Shown here in pieces: positions 13,948-28,300 of a stretch of 60,000 nucleotides of DNA. Made by a program: the position numbers and the translations under genes. The stretch's first letter is position 1, and each line of letters opens with the position of its first letter. The notes below the pieces were generated by a model. That model did no database searches. It was not told the DNA's origin and worked only from the letters and a program-made list of their open reading frames with translations. This DNA comes from Chrysomallon squamiferum (Eukaryota; Mollusca; Gastropoda; Neomphalida; Peltospiridae): contig CM022679.1 of NCBI GenBank assembly GCA_012295275.1, positions 25,652,407-25,712,406 of the forward strand, read 5' to 3'.

Positions 13948-15493
13948 TCATCATCATCATCATCATCATAATCATTATTATTAAGAACATGCATTTTAAT
14001 CAATGGCAATAATTTTTAACATTAAAAAAAAAAAAAAAAAAAAAAAAATATTCCCCCATTTTTGAAATTAAAACAACTTGTGAGTTAAATAATAACAGCA
14101 TTTTCAGCAATTACAACGATGATGATTGCAATGGTAACAATAAAAAGTAAAATATCTTTAAAAAAAATTAATATAAAAAGTGATATCTCTAAAAAAAAAA
14201 AGAGAAAAAAAAAATCATTAATATTTTCTTGGATTTGATTGATGAGATTTTTCACAAGGTAGAATTTGTGAATGTTTGACAGAAAAACCAGATTAATGTC
14301 AAACACCAAATCTAATCAGCAAGCAGTCAGTCAGTTATCACAGATATTACATCTCATATCATCTTGAGATTTGGATCTTCAGTTTATTTTATTTCCTTTT
14401 GAATATAAAAATGTACAGACAGACAGTCAATACAGTGAATTTATATTGCAAGTTGTGTAATACAGTAGCAGTAAGAAAGTTATTCCAGTGCACATGGTTC
14501 AAGCATGACCATAGCAGAAATGACGCAGTTTTGAAAAACCACTTCAGACTGTTCTTTCAAGACCTTGAAAATCATTCATGTGAAACAGAACTGTCAACCA
14601 AGTCAGATTATTTACTTTATCAAGGCAGATTACTCTAGTAACGAAAGGCAAACCACTCTAGTAAATTAAAGCAAATCAGACTAATGAATTAAGGCAAATC
14701 ACTAGTAAAATAAAGCAGATTGCTCTTGTGAATAGAGCAAATCAGTCTAGTAAATTTGGACAAATCAGTTTAATAAATGAAGAAAATTCAGTAAATCAAA
14801 ACAGGCTGAATGTTCTCATTTCAGCATTTCCCGGTCCAAACAGCAATTAAGAACTGGTTGTCAAAGACTGTGGTATGTGTTGTCATGTCTGTGAAAAGTG
14901 CATTTTAATATTTGTTGCTTTAAATGCAGTGGTATTACCATTTCTCTGAAAATTGTAATTGTAAATTATTTTAAATAACAATTCTTTCTTGTGCAGATAC
15001 TGAAATGTATTCAGTGAGTTCTTGTTAAATAAAGACAAAGTTTAACTATGTCTTATTTTTATAATGCAAAGAATTTTCAGCAGCTGAAAAAAAACAAAAA
15101 AAGAAAACAAAAAACAAGTTGAGTCTTCTACCTTAACACTCGTGAATACAAACTAAAAGAATTGCTTAAAATAACTCTGCAAGAATTTGTGATGTTTTCA
15201 CAGAAATTACCTTTCTTTTTCTTTTTTTTCTACTTCTGGCATGTACTTTTAGAAGTATTTGAAGAACGGAAAGTTGCCAGAACATTTGAGCACTAAGCAG
15301 AGTGGGAATGTCTTGCAGTTTATCATTAGCTGGGTTTTATGTGTTCAAATAATTACACTAACGTCTGGATCTCAAAACTTTAATAAACCCATTATACTGA
15401 TAGATGTCCTGTTTAAAAACAGATTAAGCTATTCTGATTCATATTATATTATTTCCTTAGTTTTATTTTCAGACCTCCCTGTCTGTCTGTCTC

Positions 15494-15542
<49 letters not shown>

Positions 15543-17536
15543 GTGTTGTAGGATCAACTTACTGTTATTTGTTTCTCTTGGAGACTGTAATGATAGATTT
15601 AACAAATATTTGACATCCATGGGTGTTTTTAAAACAAATTTTAACTTACTTTACTCAAATAATAAAGATAAGTAAACTTATTAAAGATTCTTCCTGTTTG
15701 TAACTACAGGGAGATAACTCCTATGGAAGCAACCAACCAAAAAAAATATAATAATATTAATAAGGAGAGAAGGAAAAAGAAAGAAAGAAACTGAAAAGAA
15801 AGAAACAAGGAAAGAATAAGACCAAAGTTAATTAAAGACTATATATTATTATATTATTATTATTAATGTTTTTCTTGGTGATGATGATGTAATATTTAAC
15901 AAACTGTTATTTTTATATGTGTATACAGTATTTGAATTTACATTGCTATTAATATTGTTATTATTAATGTTTATATTTGTATTTATAGTTTTCTTAATAT
16001 AATTATTATTGCTACTTCTGCTGCTTTAATTATTATTATTGCTATTATTGTTGTTGTTGTTGTTGTTGTTGTTGTTATTTTTATAAAATGTTTCAGGTTC
16101 ATTGCGGCATGGAGGAGGCCATGACAGTTCAGAAGAGGAATCTACAGAAGGTCTGGCTACCTCCTCATCCATGGATCCAGCCATCACAGCTGCTAACATG
16201 GATGAGCTGCAGCGTCGAATCTCTGACAGCTTCAGCAGGAAACTGCAGGAATGGGAAAGAAGGAAATACAAAAAGGAGTCAGGGAGTCCTGAGATAGAGA
16301 GAAAGAGCTTGAAGGTACGGAAGGACGAACGCCAGAAGAGTAAGAAGTCGCGAGAAGAGAAGGAGAAAGAAAAACTCGAGAAGCAGCGAGAACGGGAAAT
16401 CCAGAAGGTTGAGCGAGAGCAGGTGAAGCTGGACAAAGAAAAGATGAGACTAGAAAAAGAGCGACTGCGAGCATTGGAAAGGGAGGCGAAGCTGGAGAAA
16501 ATGAAAGGTCGTTTGAGCCAGTCGGATGTGGATACTTCGTCTTTTAAAAACCCGGTACTGAGTCCTCTTGCAGAGTATAAAGTAACATCAGACTTCGCTC
16601 ACAAACTTCACGAGTGGGAACTGATGAAAGGTCTTTCCCATGACATATCATCAGCTATTTACTTTGAGGCACAGAAACGAAGTCTGCAGCAACAAGGAGG
16701 AAAAGAAGAGCACGCTGCAAAGCAGGAGTTGTCTCCCTCGAGGGAAGAAGGGGCAACAGCTGGCACAAAACCTCCCCCTTTGATGCTTACCCCTTACTGG
16801 GATTCTCCTGAAGACACCTCCCCTGTTGAAAAAACTTCCGAAGTCAGCATCGGTGATGAATCAAGTATTACAGATGGCAGCATGACTAAGAGCAATATTG
16901 CAAGGTATGTTGAAATAATTCTTTAAAATTTCTAGTAATAAATCTATTTTTGTACTGACGTGAATCAAACTGTCTGTACACTCTATGATGTATTCTTTTG
17001 GGTGTCTAATTTTGGTTTTTACTTTTTTTCCTGTTACAAGTCCTAAATGTTAGCAGTACAAGCAAAATGACTAACAGCAGAATATCAAGAACATTCAGTA
17101 AAGTGGTTTTTGTTGTAGTTTCCAAGCCAAACTCTGCATAATAGATCAAGGCAATAAAACTAAAAATAACTTAAGATATAACCTCTCATTATTCTAAAGT
17201 AAAATGATCACAGGGCTGTAATGGTTTAACAATAATCCTTACAAGAGTTTTTGGAAAAAATTTGGAAAAATTCTTATGTAAAATTATTATTACCTAAATT
17301 AAATTAAAATTTTTTAAATTAATATTATCTTTGTTGTATTCTAAAGTAACATTAATAATAACTTTGTAATAATAATTCTAAAGTAAACTGATATTAACAT
17401 TGTTAAATTTTATATTAACTTTGTTGTATTTGAAATTAAATTAATATTAACATTGTTGTAATCTAAAGTAATTTAATACTAGCTTCCTTATAAACTCACT
17501 AGAATTACCAATATTATTGTTGTTGTTGTGTTGTTG

Positions 17537-17570
<34 letters not shown>

Positions 17571-20500
17571 AACATTTTTTATAATACTTCCTAATGTTAT
17601 AAGATTTTGAAATATTTTGAAACAAAATATGTTTTAATTAAGTTAACCTTTTCATCAAGTTTCTATGCTGCATGCCAATACCTTGGTATTGTTTGCACCA
17701 AACTGTAAACAAAACACTTTTATGTTCTGTTGTTTTGCACATATTTACGTGTTTCCCTTTAAATTATTTAGCCTTATGATTTAAAATTTTATTGTTAATA
17801 TTTGCATTTATGTCATTAGTTAATTTGTTATTTTTGTGGATCTATTTAAACCTTTTTGTATTCAGTGTCAGTTTTTGAGTTATACTGAATAGTCTCTGTT
17901 CAGATTTCTGTAATTTTTTATTTTTATTATTATTTAATAATAAAGTTAATGGTTTTTATCCCAAACAAATTGTACTGTGCCAGAAGCAGATCCAGGTTGT
18001 TGTTTTTTTAGTAATTTTGAGTCCTGACGTAAAAAGAACTGACAAACCCATTGAAATTAAGATAAAGAAACAGTTTAGTTTTTAAATAAATTTGTGTGTG
18101 AATGTGTGTGTGTGTGTGTGTGTTGGTGAGTGTAAACAAACACAAAATTTATTTTTATGCATAGACATTAAAAAAAAGAAAAAAGAAAAGGACTGAAAAA
18201 ACTGATCTTTATGAGAAGAAATGGTGTTTGTTTAGATTTCCTCACTTGTCCCTGGATCTGTTACTGCATACACAGCATTTGTAATTTGTTTTTCATTTGA
18301 TTTCTGTGATTTTCTGAAGCAGACCTGCCAACTAAAAAAAAAAAAAAAAAAAAAAAAAGCAAAATTTATGCATTGTAAAAGTAAAAAAAAAAAAAACAAT
18401 AATGACTTTAAAAATTATTGTTACAAATTATTCTGGATAATATAGATATAAAATTTATATCTTCTAAATAAAGCATAACCATACAAAACCTAATAATAAT
18501 AATAAAAAATTAAAATAAAAAAAATATTTAAAATACCACATGTTTGTGGAAAACTTAAAAATATTGCTGTTGGCATTCTGCTTTCTGTAGTGTCTTATTT
18601 TAATTTTTCATCCACAAAGAAGACATTCTGACTGTACCAGTGGGAAATCAGACCTTGTCTTCTGGTTAGTGGTATTTGCATCTTATTGTGTCTTTTTGTT
18701 TCTTTTTGTTTTCCTTCGTTTTGTTTGCCTGCAATGTAGTGATCCGTTGTGTGGTGTGTTGCCTCACTTTGACGAGTATCATGAGGCTCATCAGTATGAT
18801 GATTTTGACAGTCTGGAACGGGCAAACCAGAAGCTCCTAGAGCAACTTAAGCTAAAGGAGATGGAGTATGCAACAGTTCAGGTGGATGTTAAGGAGCTGA
18901 ATGAGAAGCTTACGAAAGCCAAAGAGGAATGTTCCATAGAGATGGGTGAGAACAGACATTATACATTTTTTTATATTAGTTAAAGTGTTCCTGATGATGT
19001 ACAAACAGTCTAATAAAATAGATAATATTTCTTACTATTCTAAGTTAAAGTGCTTAAGTGGTCTGATAAAATTCTTTATGCTTCCAAGTTTTTATTGTAT
19101 TGTTCTAGGTAACGTACCATTGCTCATTTACAAAGTATTACAATAAAAAATACAAAATATCAGGCACAAAACATCTGAATGTCATGATATTTTACACCTT
19201 TAAAACTGTTGTGTGTCATCATGTCCTTGGATGACTGATAGTTGGGTGTTTTCTGACAACAATGGAAGAAACTGTACAAAAATTTGGTTGTCTCGGTACA
19301 CTGTGACATCATAACTACAGAAAAATAGGGATACCAAGGGTTTTTTAGACTGTGTTGTTTTGTTATTATACTTTATTATTAATAAAGTTTGGATTTTAAA
19401 AAAAAAATGAAACACACAAAGCATGCGGAAAAGATTTACATTTTTTTTTCTTTACATCATGAATGGGTAGACTTAAAACATTATGATAGAATGATGAAAA
19501 TTCTGATTAAAACTAAAAACACTGAAAATCTTTTATTTATTTATAAAGCATTTACCTAAGGAGTTGATCTTCTTAACCTTTTATTTTTGAGTGCTCCATA
19601 TCCAACTAGTTGTAAGGTTCACGCCCCTGGCTTACATTTTATACTATGATAGAAGTGTAATGAATTATGTAGCATAGTTATAAGAATTCATGCTTTTAAA
19701 AATATAGCTTTTTGCCAAGTTCTCAAATGTAAATCACTGGACTAAGAAGTAATATGTAATGCACCTAATCTGCCCATGTCATATTTTGGGGTCATAGTCC
19801 TTATATATTTTTAAGGATAATGATTGAACTGTAGTGCCAGTGAAAGTGGTAGAAATGACTGTATTAAAGCTCTTTTAGTACATAATGGGTTTCTACAATA
19901 ATTCAGTAAATATCTTAACATTCAAATACACTGGACAAAATTGATTTGGTGCAAGATCAATGGTATGTCTGAATACCAGTGGTCATTCCTTTTATAGAAA
20001 CACTATCAGTCACACAACAATGGACAGACTGAACAGTCATTAGAGTTACCTCTTAATACAGCAGAACCTTGATTTAATGGACAATTATTGTAAACATACA
20101 CTTGTAGAATCATAGAGTTAATTCTTGATACAGCAGAACCTTGATTTAATGGACAATTATAGTAAACATACACTTGTAGAATCATAGAGTTAATTCTTAA
20201 TACAGCAGAACCTTGATTTAATGGACAATTATAGTAAACATACACTTGTTGAATCATAGAGTTACTTCTTAATATAGCAGAATCTTGATTTAATGGACTA
20301 TTACTGTAAACATACTTGTAGAATCAGTAGAGTTAATTCTTAATACAGCAGAACTTTGATTTAATGGACAATTACTGTAAACATACTTGTAGAATCAGTA
20401 GAGTTAATTCTTAATACAGTAGAACCTTGATTTAATGGACTATTATAGTAAACTTGTAGAATCATAGAGTTACTTCCTAATACAGCAAAACATAGATTTA

Positions 20501-21402
20501 ATGGACAATTATTGTAAACATACACTTGTAGAATCATAAAGTTACTTCTTAATACAGTAGAATCTTGATTTAGTGGGCTATTATAGTAAACATACACTTG
20601 TAGAATCATAGAGTTACTTCCTAATACAGCAAAACATAGATTTAATGGACAATTATTGTAAACATACACTTGTAGAATCATAAAGTTACTTCTTAATACA
20701 GTAGAATCTTGATTATTATTGTAAACATACACTTGTAGAATCATAGAGATACTTCTGAATACAGCAGATTCTTGATTTAATGGATGTGATTCATTCACAA
20801 ATATCAAAAATCCTTTCTGTTTTTATTTATGCAAAGTTTTTATTATTATTTATTAATTTATTTAATTATTTATTATTATTATTATTTTTTTTTATTTTTT
20901 ATTTTACTTATTTTTTTAATTTTATTTTTTTTTATTTTATTATTACTACTTTTCTTTTTTATAAAGTTATCCTAAAATTCAAGGCCTACTGTACTTTAAT
21001 TTAGACAATTCATTTTTGATGGATTGTTGAGTCTGAACTAAGGTAAAACTCATTTTATAAAAATGATCTATTGAATGGAAATAATATTTCCTAATAATTT
21101 GTTAATAATAATTAATGACTTTCAGATGAGCAGTGTTGCCTTGTGGCCATATTTTTATTTTATTTTATTTGTTTTGGCTTAACAGATTTTTTTTATTAAT
21201 CATACAAGTACAAATAAATCTTTGCAAGTGCAAAAAGCAATTAATGAAATAGTTCTTAATTATTATCATCATCTTCATTATTATTCACATTATTACGACT
21301 GTTGCTGTCACTGTCATTATAATTATTATTATAGATGTAGTAGTAGTAGTAATAATAATAATAATAATAACAATAATAATAATTATTATTATTATATTAT
21401 TA

Positions 21403-21443
<41 letters not shown>

Positions 21444-24400
21444 TATTATTATTATTTTTTTTTTTTTTTTTTTCCTGGAAATCTTCCCATATTTTTTTTT
21501 AAAATTTGAACTAATCAGTAATATTATTTACATAGAAGGCCATTAAGTTTTTTTCATTTATTTAAAAAAACAAAACAAATTCAAGCTATTAGTGAAATCC
21601 TTGGAGGATAATTTTCCACACTGAAAGCACTTTAAAAATGAAAAACAATCCTTAGCCACTTTGAATCATGAATTTCAATTACAACTGGACTATGTTCAGT
21701 GACACTAATGATGTCTCAGAGTACAAACAGTTTATTTCTATTGTGTTGTGAAAATACATTTACATGAGAGACTTAGAATAAGGAATTTTCCTCAAAGGAA
21801 TTTGTGTGACAAAGGTTTAAACATTGAAAACGGAGAGAAAAATACTTTCAGTATATTTTAACGTTAAAGGTTATTAAGCATCAAGTATAAGATTTCTTTT
21901 TTATACAGATTTTTTTTATTATTTATTTACATGAAAGAGGAACCCTGCTTCCACCATTCCACAACCTAAATTATTAATCAATATCAACTGATCTTTTATC
22001 TCTATCTTTTTACATGTTTTTTTTATCACTGTAAAGCACATAATTATACATTTTTTATGGAATATAGACTAGAACAGGATATAGTGAAATTGGTGAATTT
22101 AGCTGGATTGATGTTATGACCCACAATATTCTTCAGTAATAATAAAGTATCTGACCAAAAAATTTAAAAAGTCCAATTATGCAATGCAAGTGGCAACAGG
22201 TGACATCAGTTCTTACCTATAAATATGGGGTAAGGGTGGATATAAAGTTGACAATTTCTGAATCTAAGTTTTGTACCATGTATAAACAACAACAAATTAT
22301 GAATGATGTATGTAATCTTACAGAAGAAAAAAAAAATTAAATATATATCAGAATTTGACAATCTGTCAAAAATGTAAAAAATACATGATATATTTTTATA
22401 TTTTGAATGAAATGTTATTCCAGTTAATCTTCAAATTGTGCTCCTATCGTGTATGAGACAAGATTTCTTGCAGAGTGTATTTGTAAAAATTACTGATTAC
22501 CAGTGAAACACAAGGCTGATAGTGTATAACACTGACAGATAAATTTAATAATATACTCATTTTATTTATTTTTTTTAACCTTCAATTTATCATTTTTTTC
22601 CTCTTCCTTTTTTTCTTAAAACATCCTCACAGGATATGAGCTAGAAAGATTATAATCTGATATAAAAAAACCTAAAAAAAACTATGTGGGTTAATTTTAA
22701 ACATGTTTTTTTTTTTTTATTGCAGCAAAATATCGGGCAGAACATGGAGCGAGTGGTCGGCCATTTCCAGTGTCAGTTGGTCAGTTAGAAAACATAGCGA
22801 CTGACATGGAGGAGAAAATAAAACAGCTGGAAAGTTTTGGAGAGAAGTTGGCTGAAAGCATGGAAAGAGCAGCAGTAAGTTTCAACATTTTAATTTTTTT
22901 TCATTTTCTTTTTCTTTCTATCCTGTCACTGTTTCTCCATTTCTATGCTTTTATTATTTTTCCACTTCATTCTTCCTTCCTTCCTTTCATATTTTGTCCT
23001 TTTTTTGGTTCATTTTTCTTTCTTTCTTTTCTTTTCTTTCTTTCCTTCATTTTTCTTTCTGCCTTAAATAGGATTCTTTACATTTTTCTGGCAAAATCAA
23101 AATTAACAACAAAAATAATTTATATCAAAAGTCTTTGTACTTATTTAGAAGATAGAAAAAATTTACTATTTCTACTTTAAATTTTTTCTTTCATTGCTTC
23201 ATCATTACACAATTTCGTAATAAAATGATGAGTTTCCTTCTTTTTTTTCCCTTTTTTTTTTTTTTTGTTTTCATTAATCTTTCAGCATGGCATTTAGCAA
23301 GATTATTTATTACTCAAAATCTAAGCATCATTTGTCATCCGAAGTACAAGCATCATTATCAAAAAGCAAGAATAATATTTTACAGGAAATAACAGCTATT
23401 TAATCAGATCTGGTCTGTTTGATGCAATGAAATTCGTATAAAAGCTTAAACGCAGCTTGATGTGTGGTGTTTGTGTTGCAGATTGGGAAGTGGCAGAGTA
23501 TTGAGGGTGAGGAAACGGTGGGTGTTCAGTTGATGGATTTGGTGGAGCAGATGAGAACTATGCTGACCCAGGCCTCTCAAACAGGTTGGTTATTATTTTC
23601 ACTCCTTAGAGGTTATTTAAAAATTGTACATAACTGATAAAAAGATATTTATTTTGGGTAAAAGGTTTTTTTTTCATAGTGGTTTGATGTTATTTGTAAT
23701 GTTTAGAAGTTATTTACAATTACATAGGATAGTTAGAACTTGTTTCAGTTATATAGGATTGTTAAAATTATTTAGAATGGTTAGAAGTTATTTACAGTCG
23801 TTAGAGGTTATTTACAATGGTTAGAAGTTATTTAAGTGGTTAGAAGTTATTTACAATGATAAGAAGTTTTTCCAGTGGTTAGAAGTTATTTAGAGTCTCA
23901 GAACTTTGTTAGAATGTACAGTATATACACTTTCAGTTATTTTCAGTCACATAAGGTTAGCTTGAAGATGTTAGACTAATTGCAAATCTGTTATGAATTA
24001 TTTACAGCCACAAAGAGTAATTAAAAGTTTATCTATTTTTATTTTATTTTATTTCATTTTATTTCATTTTAATCTTCCTTTTATAATTTCGTCATCCAAT
24101 TTGTTGTTTTTTATTTACAGAGGAAATTTCCAAGAAATCATCAGCATTACAAAATTTTGAAAAACTTTACAGTCAGGCAATGCAACTACAAGTTCAGGTA
24201 AGAATAATAATTTATGAGAAGGTGAATATATAAGAATACTATGAACTGCATGACTAAAACTACATAAAGCTGGTATTGAACTGTTTTTTAAAAATTACAT
24301 TATTGCTCATTAGCCTTTCTTAAGCTATTTCCTGTTCCAGCTGGTCATCTGTAATTTCTGTTACAAAGGCAGCGATATTTGCTTTACTGTCTTGTACAGC

Positions 24401-25360
24401 CATTATTCCTTAGAGTATTTCTTCCTGTATTTCATAAAACAATCTTTTCAGTTTTAATTTAGTTATTAATTTATTTTTGACAGATGAATAATGTCTCCTG
24501 TATTCCAGAACAGCACGTGCTGTCTGGTCAACTTTGATTCATTTTCTAATCCGTATATTTTGACAGATGAATAACCTGCGACTGAGTCACTTGCAGCGCA
24601 ACAAGGAAATAATAGAGATCAAGAGGCAGCTACTGTTGCAGGAGGTTAACAACTTGATGCTGCAGGCTGACATAGCGCGCCGTGAGACCGAGCTCCACCA
24701 GTTACACGTGACGAAAAAACACCCACCGGGCGTCAAGCGTAGGAATACGTTCACTGCGGGACAGTCGTCAGCTGATCAGATGGTGAGTGTTCACACAGTA
24801 TAACTGAGTATTCAGAGAGCATGAGTATTTATTTAGAGAAAGTGTGAGTGTTTAGATAAAGTGTGGGTGTTGAGACAACGTAGGGAGTTTTTAGGTGGGG
24901 AATATTTAGATAAAATATGAGTATTTAGACAGAGTAGTGAGTATTTAGACAAAGTGCGAGTAATTTTGACAGAGTAGTGAGTATTTAGACAAAGTGCGAG
25001 TAATTTTGACAGAATAGTGAGAATTTAGAATTAGTATGCATAAGTAGACTTAAGTAATGAATATTTAGAGAAAAATTTGAATATTTTGACAAAATGAGCA
25101 GAAATTATCTTAAAATAATACAATGAGTACAAACATTGTTAAAATAATGAGTTAGCGGTGAAAAATTAATACTGTATTGAGTAGAGTGGAAAAATAAAGA
25201 AATGAGCATGAAAACTAAGTGTGAGAAGAAGTGAGTATTAAATGAATCATGAGCAAGAGGTGAGCATGATGGAAAGCAGGTTTATAAATTGTTAAAAAGT
25301 TATTTGATTAAAAATACACTCTTATAAAAGTCATAATTTTTATTATTATTGGTACTGTTG

Positions 25361-25395
<35 letters not shown>

Positions 25396-28300
25396 TTAGT
25401 TATTGTTGTTTTGTTGATGTTATTTATTATTATTATTAATTAGTATTGTTGTTTATTATCATCATTATTATTAATTATTATTAATTATTATTATTATTAT
25501 TATTACTACTACTACTACTATTGTTAATGTTGCTGTTGTTGTTATTGTTGCTATTGTTGTTGTTGTGTATTTATTAAGATTTTAATTTCAGTCTGAGAGG
25601 AAGGCCTCAGCTGAACATCCATCCATTGAAATGTTTGTTAGTGTGAAAGAAACAGAAGCTTCGACTGGTGACCGTGGACCACCAGATAAACCAGCTGAAA
25701 CTCAGACTACCACAGGTGAGTTCCATCCATTATCAGAATGTAACAACAGTTGTTCATCTTACCCTCCTTACCACTGGATCAAACCATTCACACTATTACA
25801 GTAGATGAAATAATTTTATCAGTAGAAGAAAGAGATTTTAAAAAGTGTCAGCTATGGTAGAAGTAGATGAGAAAATGTTGTTGGAAGTAGATAAAATGTG
25901 AATTATTGTAGAAGTTGGTAAAAAAATATTTAATGTTGTTGGAAATAGATGAAAAAAATTATAATTGACAGAAGCAGATGTATGTTAGAGACTCTGTTAT
26001 AGCTTTGTGTATTGTGACTGCTAGAGTGAAAATGTTTAAGAAATTTTTGAAGTTCCTTTTAATAATAGTTATAGAATTTATTGATAGTTGTTTGTATATC
26101 TAGTTTATAGCAAATAATACAATTCCCAAACCTTTTTGTGTTAAAATGTTTTATCCTTTGTTTCCTAAAATATCTAAGATAGATAAGAATTTATAATTAA
26201 TTTTAAAAAAAGTCAAATATTACATTAATAGTCCCTTTATTCTTCCAGTAGGTTTTGATTAAATATTTTACTGTTTAAATAATCTGAAAGATAACGGTTT
26301 ATCTGTGTTTACTTATTTTAATGCCATCTGAAGGAAAACGTAAATCAAAGGTAATAATATGATGTTATTTGTATTTACTTTATGTTGTCTTTTTCTTGTT
26401 TTTATTTATGGTGATTATCAGAGTGTGCAGATAAATTAAAAATTAATTTTCTTCTTGTCTACTTTGTTTTTGTAATCTCTGTTGTTATTTAGGTTTTTGT
26501 ATTTTATTTTTGGTGTCTTAGGACGTAAAGGAGATGGTACTAGTTTGTATGTAATCTGAAAGACAATAATAATGTGTTTTAAACATTGAAAATTTTCATG
26601 TCAGTTATTGTGTTGATATTAAAAGTGTGTCAAATATGGTAATTTTATTATTTTTGTTATTGTAATATGTTTTTTATAATTTCAGGGAATTTTATTTTTA
26701 AATTAATGATATCTGTAATTTGGTATTTGTTATCGTTATTTAAATATTTTCTTTTTGCTTGTACAAAATATATTTGAAATTTTATTTTTGTTAACAATTT
26801 ATCGTAATTAATTTTGAAAATGCTTTGTCTAATCTAACTGGCCAACATTACAAACCAAAACTCACAGGCACACACAGAGACATTTATTTAATTTAAATTA
26901 TAACAAAGTGTTTTGATTATTTCAGATTTGGAGGAATCGAAAAAGGTAGAAGAAAAACAAGAAGTCAGTCCAGTATCTGGTGATGTAGGATCATCAGCTG
27001 ACAGCGGTGGCAAAATGCATTCCAGTGAATCAATAGGGCACAAAGAAGATGTTAGGAAACACATAAGTGACACTCGTTTGAAGAAAACAGGGAAAATCAG
27101 TTTGGAACGTGAATTTTCAATCCATGATGACGAAGAGCAGATAACTCCGAGGTTGTCGTCTGCCAAGGTTTCTCTTCCTTACGATCATTCATCACAGGAC
27201 CAGGTTTCTGTCTCTGAAGTGGAGAAGGGGTCTCCCACTCTAGACACGGGAACTGTGAGTCTGCCTGAATCCCAGGATGACTTTCCTAGAACAGTGTCAG
27301 AAAAACCCATTACTGAGACCCCTAAGAAACTCATTCCAGAGCAGGTTAGAAGTTTGGAGAAACCCAAGCTTGTAAAATCTGCGCCAATTGTTGATGACGA
27401 ATATTCCCCAACTAAAACTGTGATGAAATGTACAGATGTAGCTGAAGAGCAGGAACAGAGTGATTCTGTGCCTGACTTGACTCAGGAGAGTAGAGAACTA
27501 AAGAAATTACCCAGTCCTGCAACACGCTCTAGAATTCCACGTAAATACGGAGATAGAAGTCGAAAGAAGCAGGATCCCGACACAGGCAGGTGCACTTCTC
27601 CGAAACCCAAGTCTAAATCTGATCCAACATACAAACCCCCATCGCACCCACAAAGCACACCAGTGATACATTCCCCACTCTTACACATCCCACTTGAACT
27701 GGCATCTCGCTCGCACAGTGCAGACGAGATTCAGAAACAAAAGCCGTACACAAGTGGTGAAGAAGACGCCAGATCATCTCGCGAGACGTCAAAAGCTCCG
27801 TCAATATGTGAAACAGCTCGCAGGACGCTAGAGTTTCGCCAGACACCAAGTCCCACGCTGCATGTGGGAGTGGTGTCCGCGGTGAAACGCCTGAAACCTG
27901 CCGCTGAGCTGCTCGAAGAAAGCCAGCGATACCGCAGTGGTCATTCTATATATGCACAACGCATAATGCAAAAATACATCACGAAAGATGATAAAAAATA
28001 CGAGGAAAAATCGAGGAAACATGACAAAGAGAATATTTCTGGACATTATGTACAAGCAATCGTAAAGCGACTATCAAGAGAGGGCACACCCATCCGAAGT
28101 GTAGAATCTTCGAGAACGAATTCTTCATTGTCGCTACCCAGATCAGAGTCACCGCACTCACAGTCAGAATTTGTTTCGCACATCGTTCATGTACTTTCCT
28201 CTCCCAGTGGACCAGACCATCACAAAGTAAATGCTCCCTTGAAAGATGTAACAAATGATGGACACGTCAAGAAAATGTCAGAAGTTTTCGACTCTTCCAG

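Larger units (their letters stand above)
18946..22725 (+). other. 3.8-kb intron with a 72-bp satellite and ATT/AAT cruciform
   Basis: Apart from the satellite at 20040-20786 and the trinucleotide palindrome at 21335-21455, the sequence is plain AT-rich DNA with poly-T runs. No exon was identified. Confidence 0.75.

Noticed and set aside
20006-20807. Minus-strand frames with a 24-residue repeat (MILQVYVYNNCPLNQ)
   Set aside because: Artefact of the 72-bp satellite; copies differ by frame-breaking deletions and lie within an intron on the other strand.
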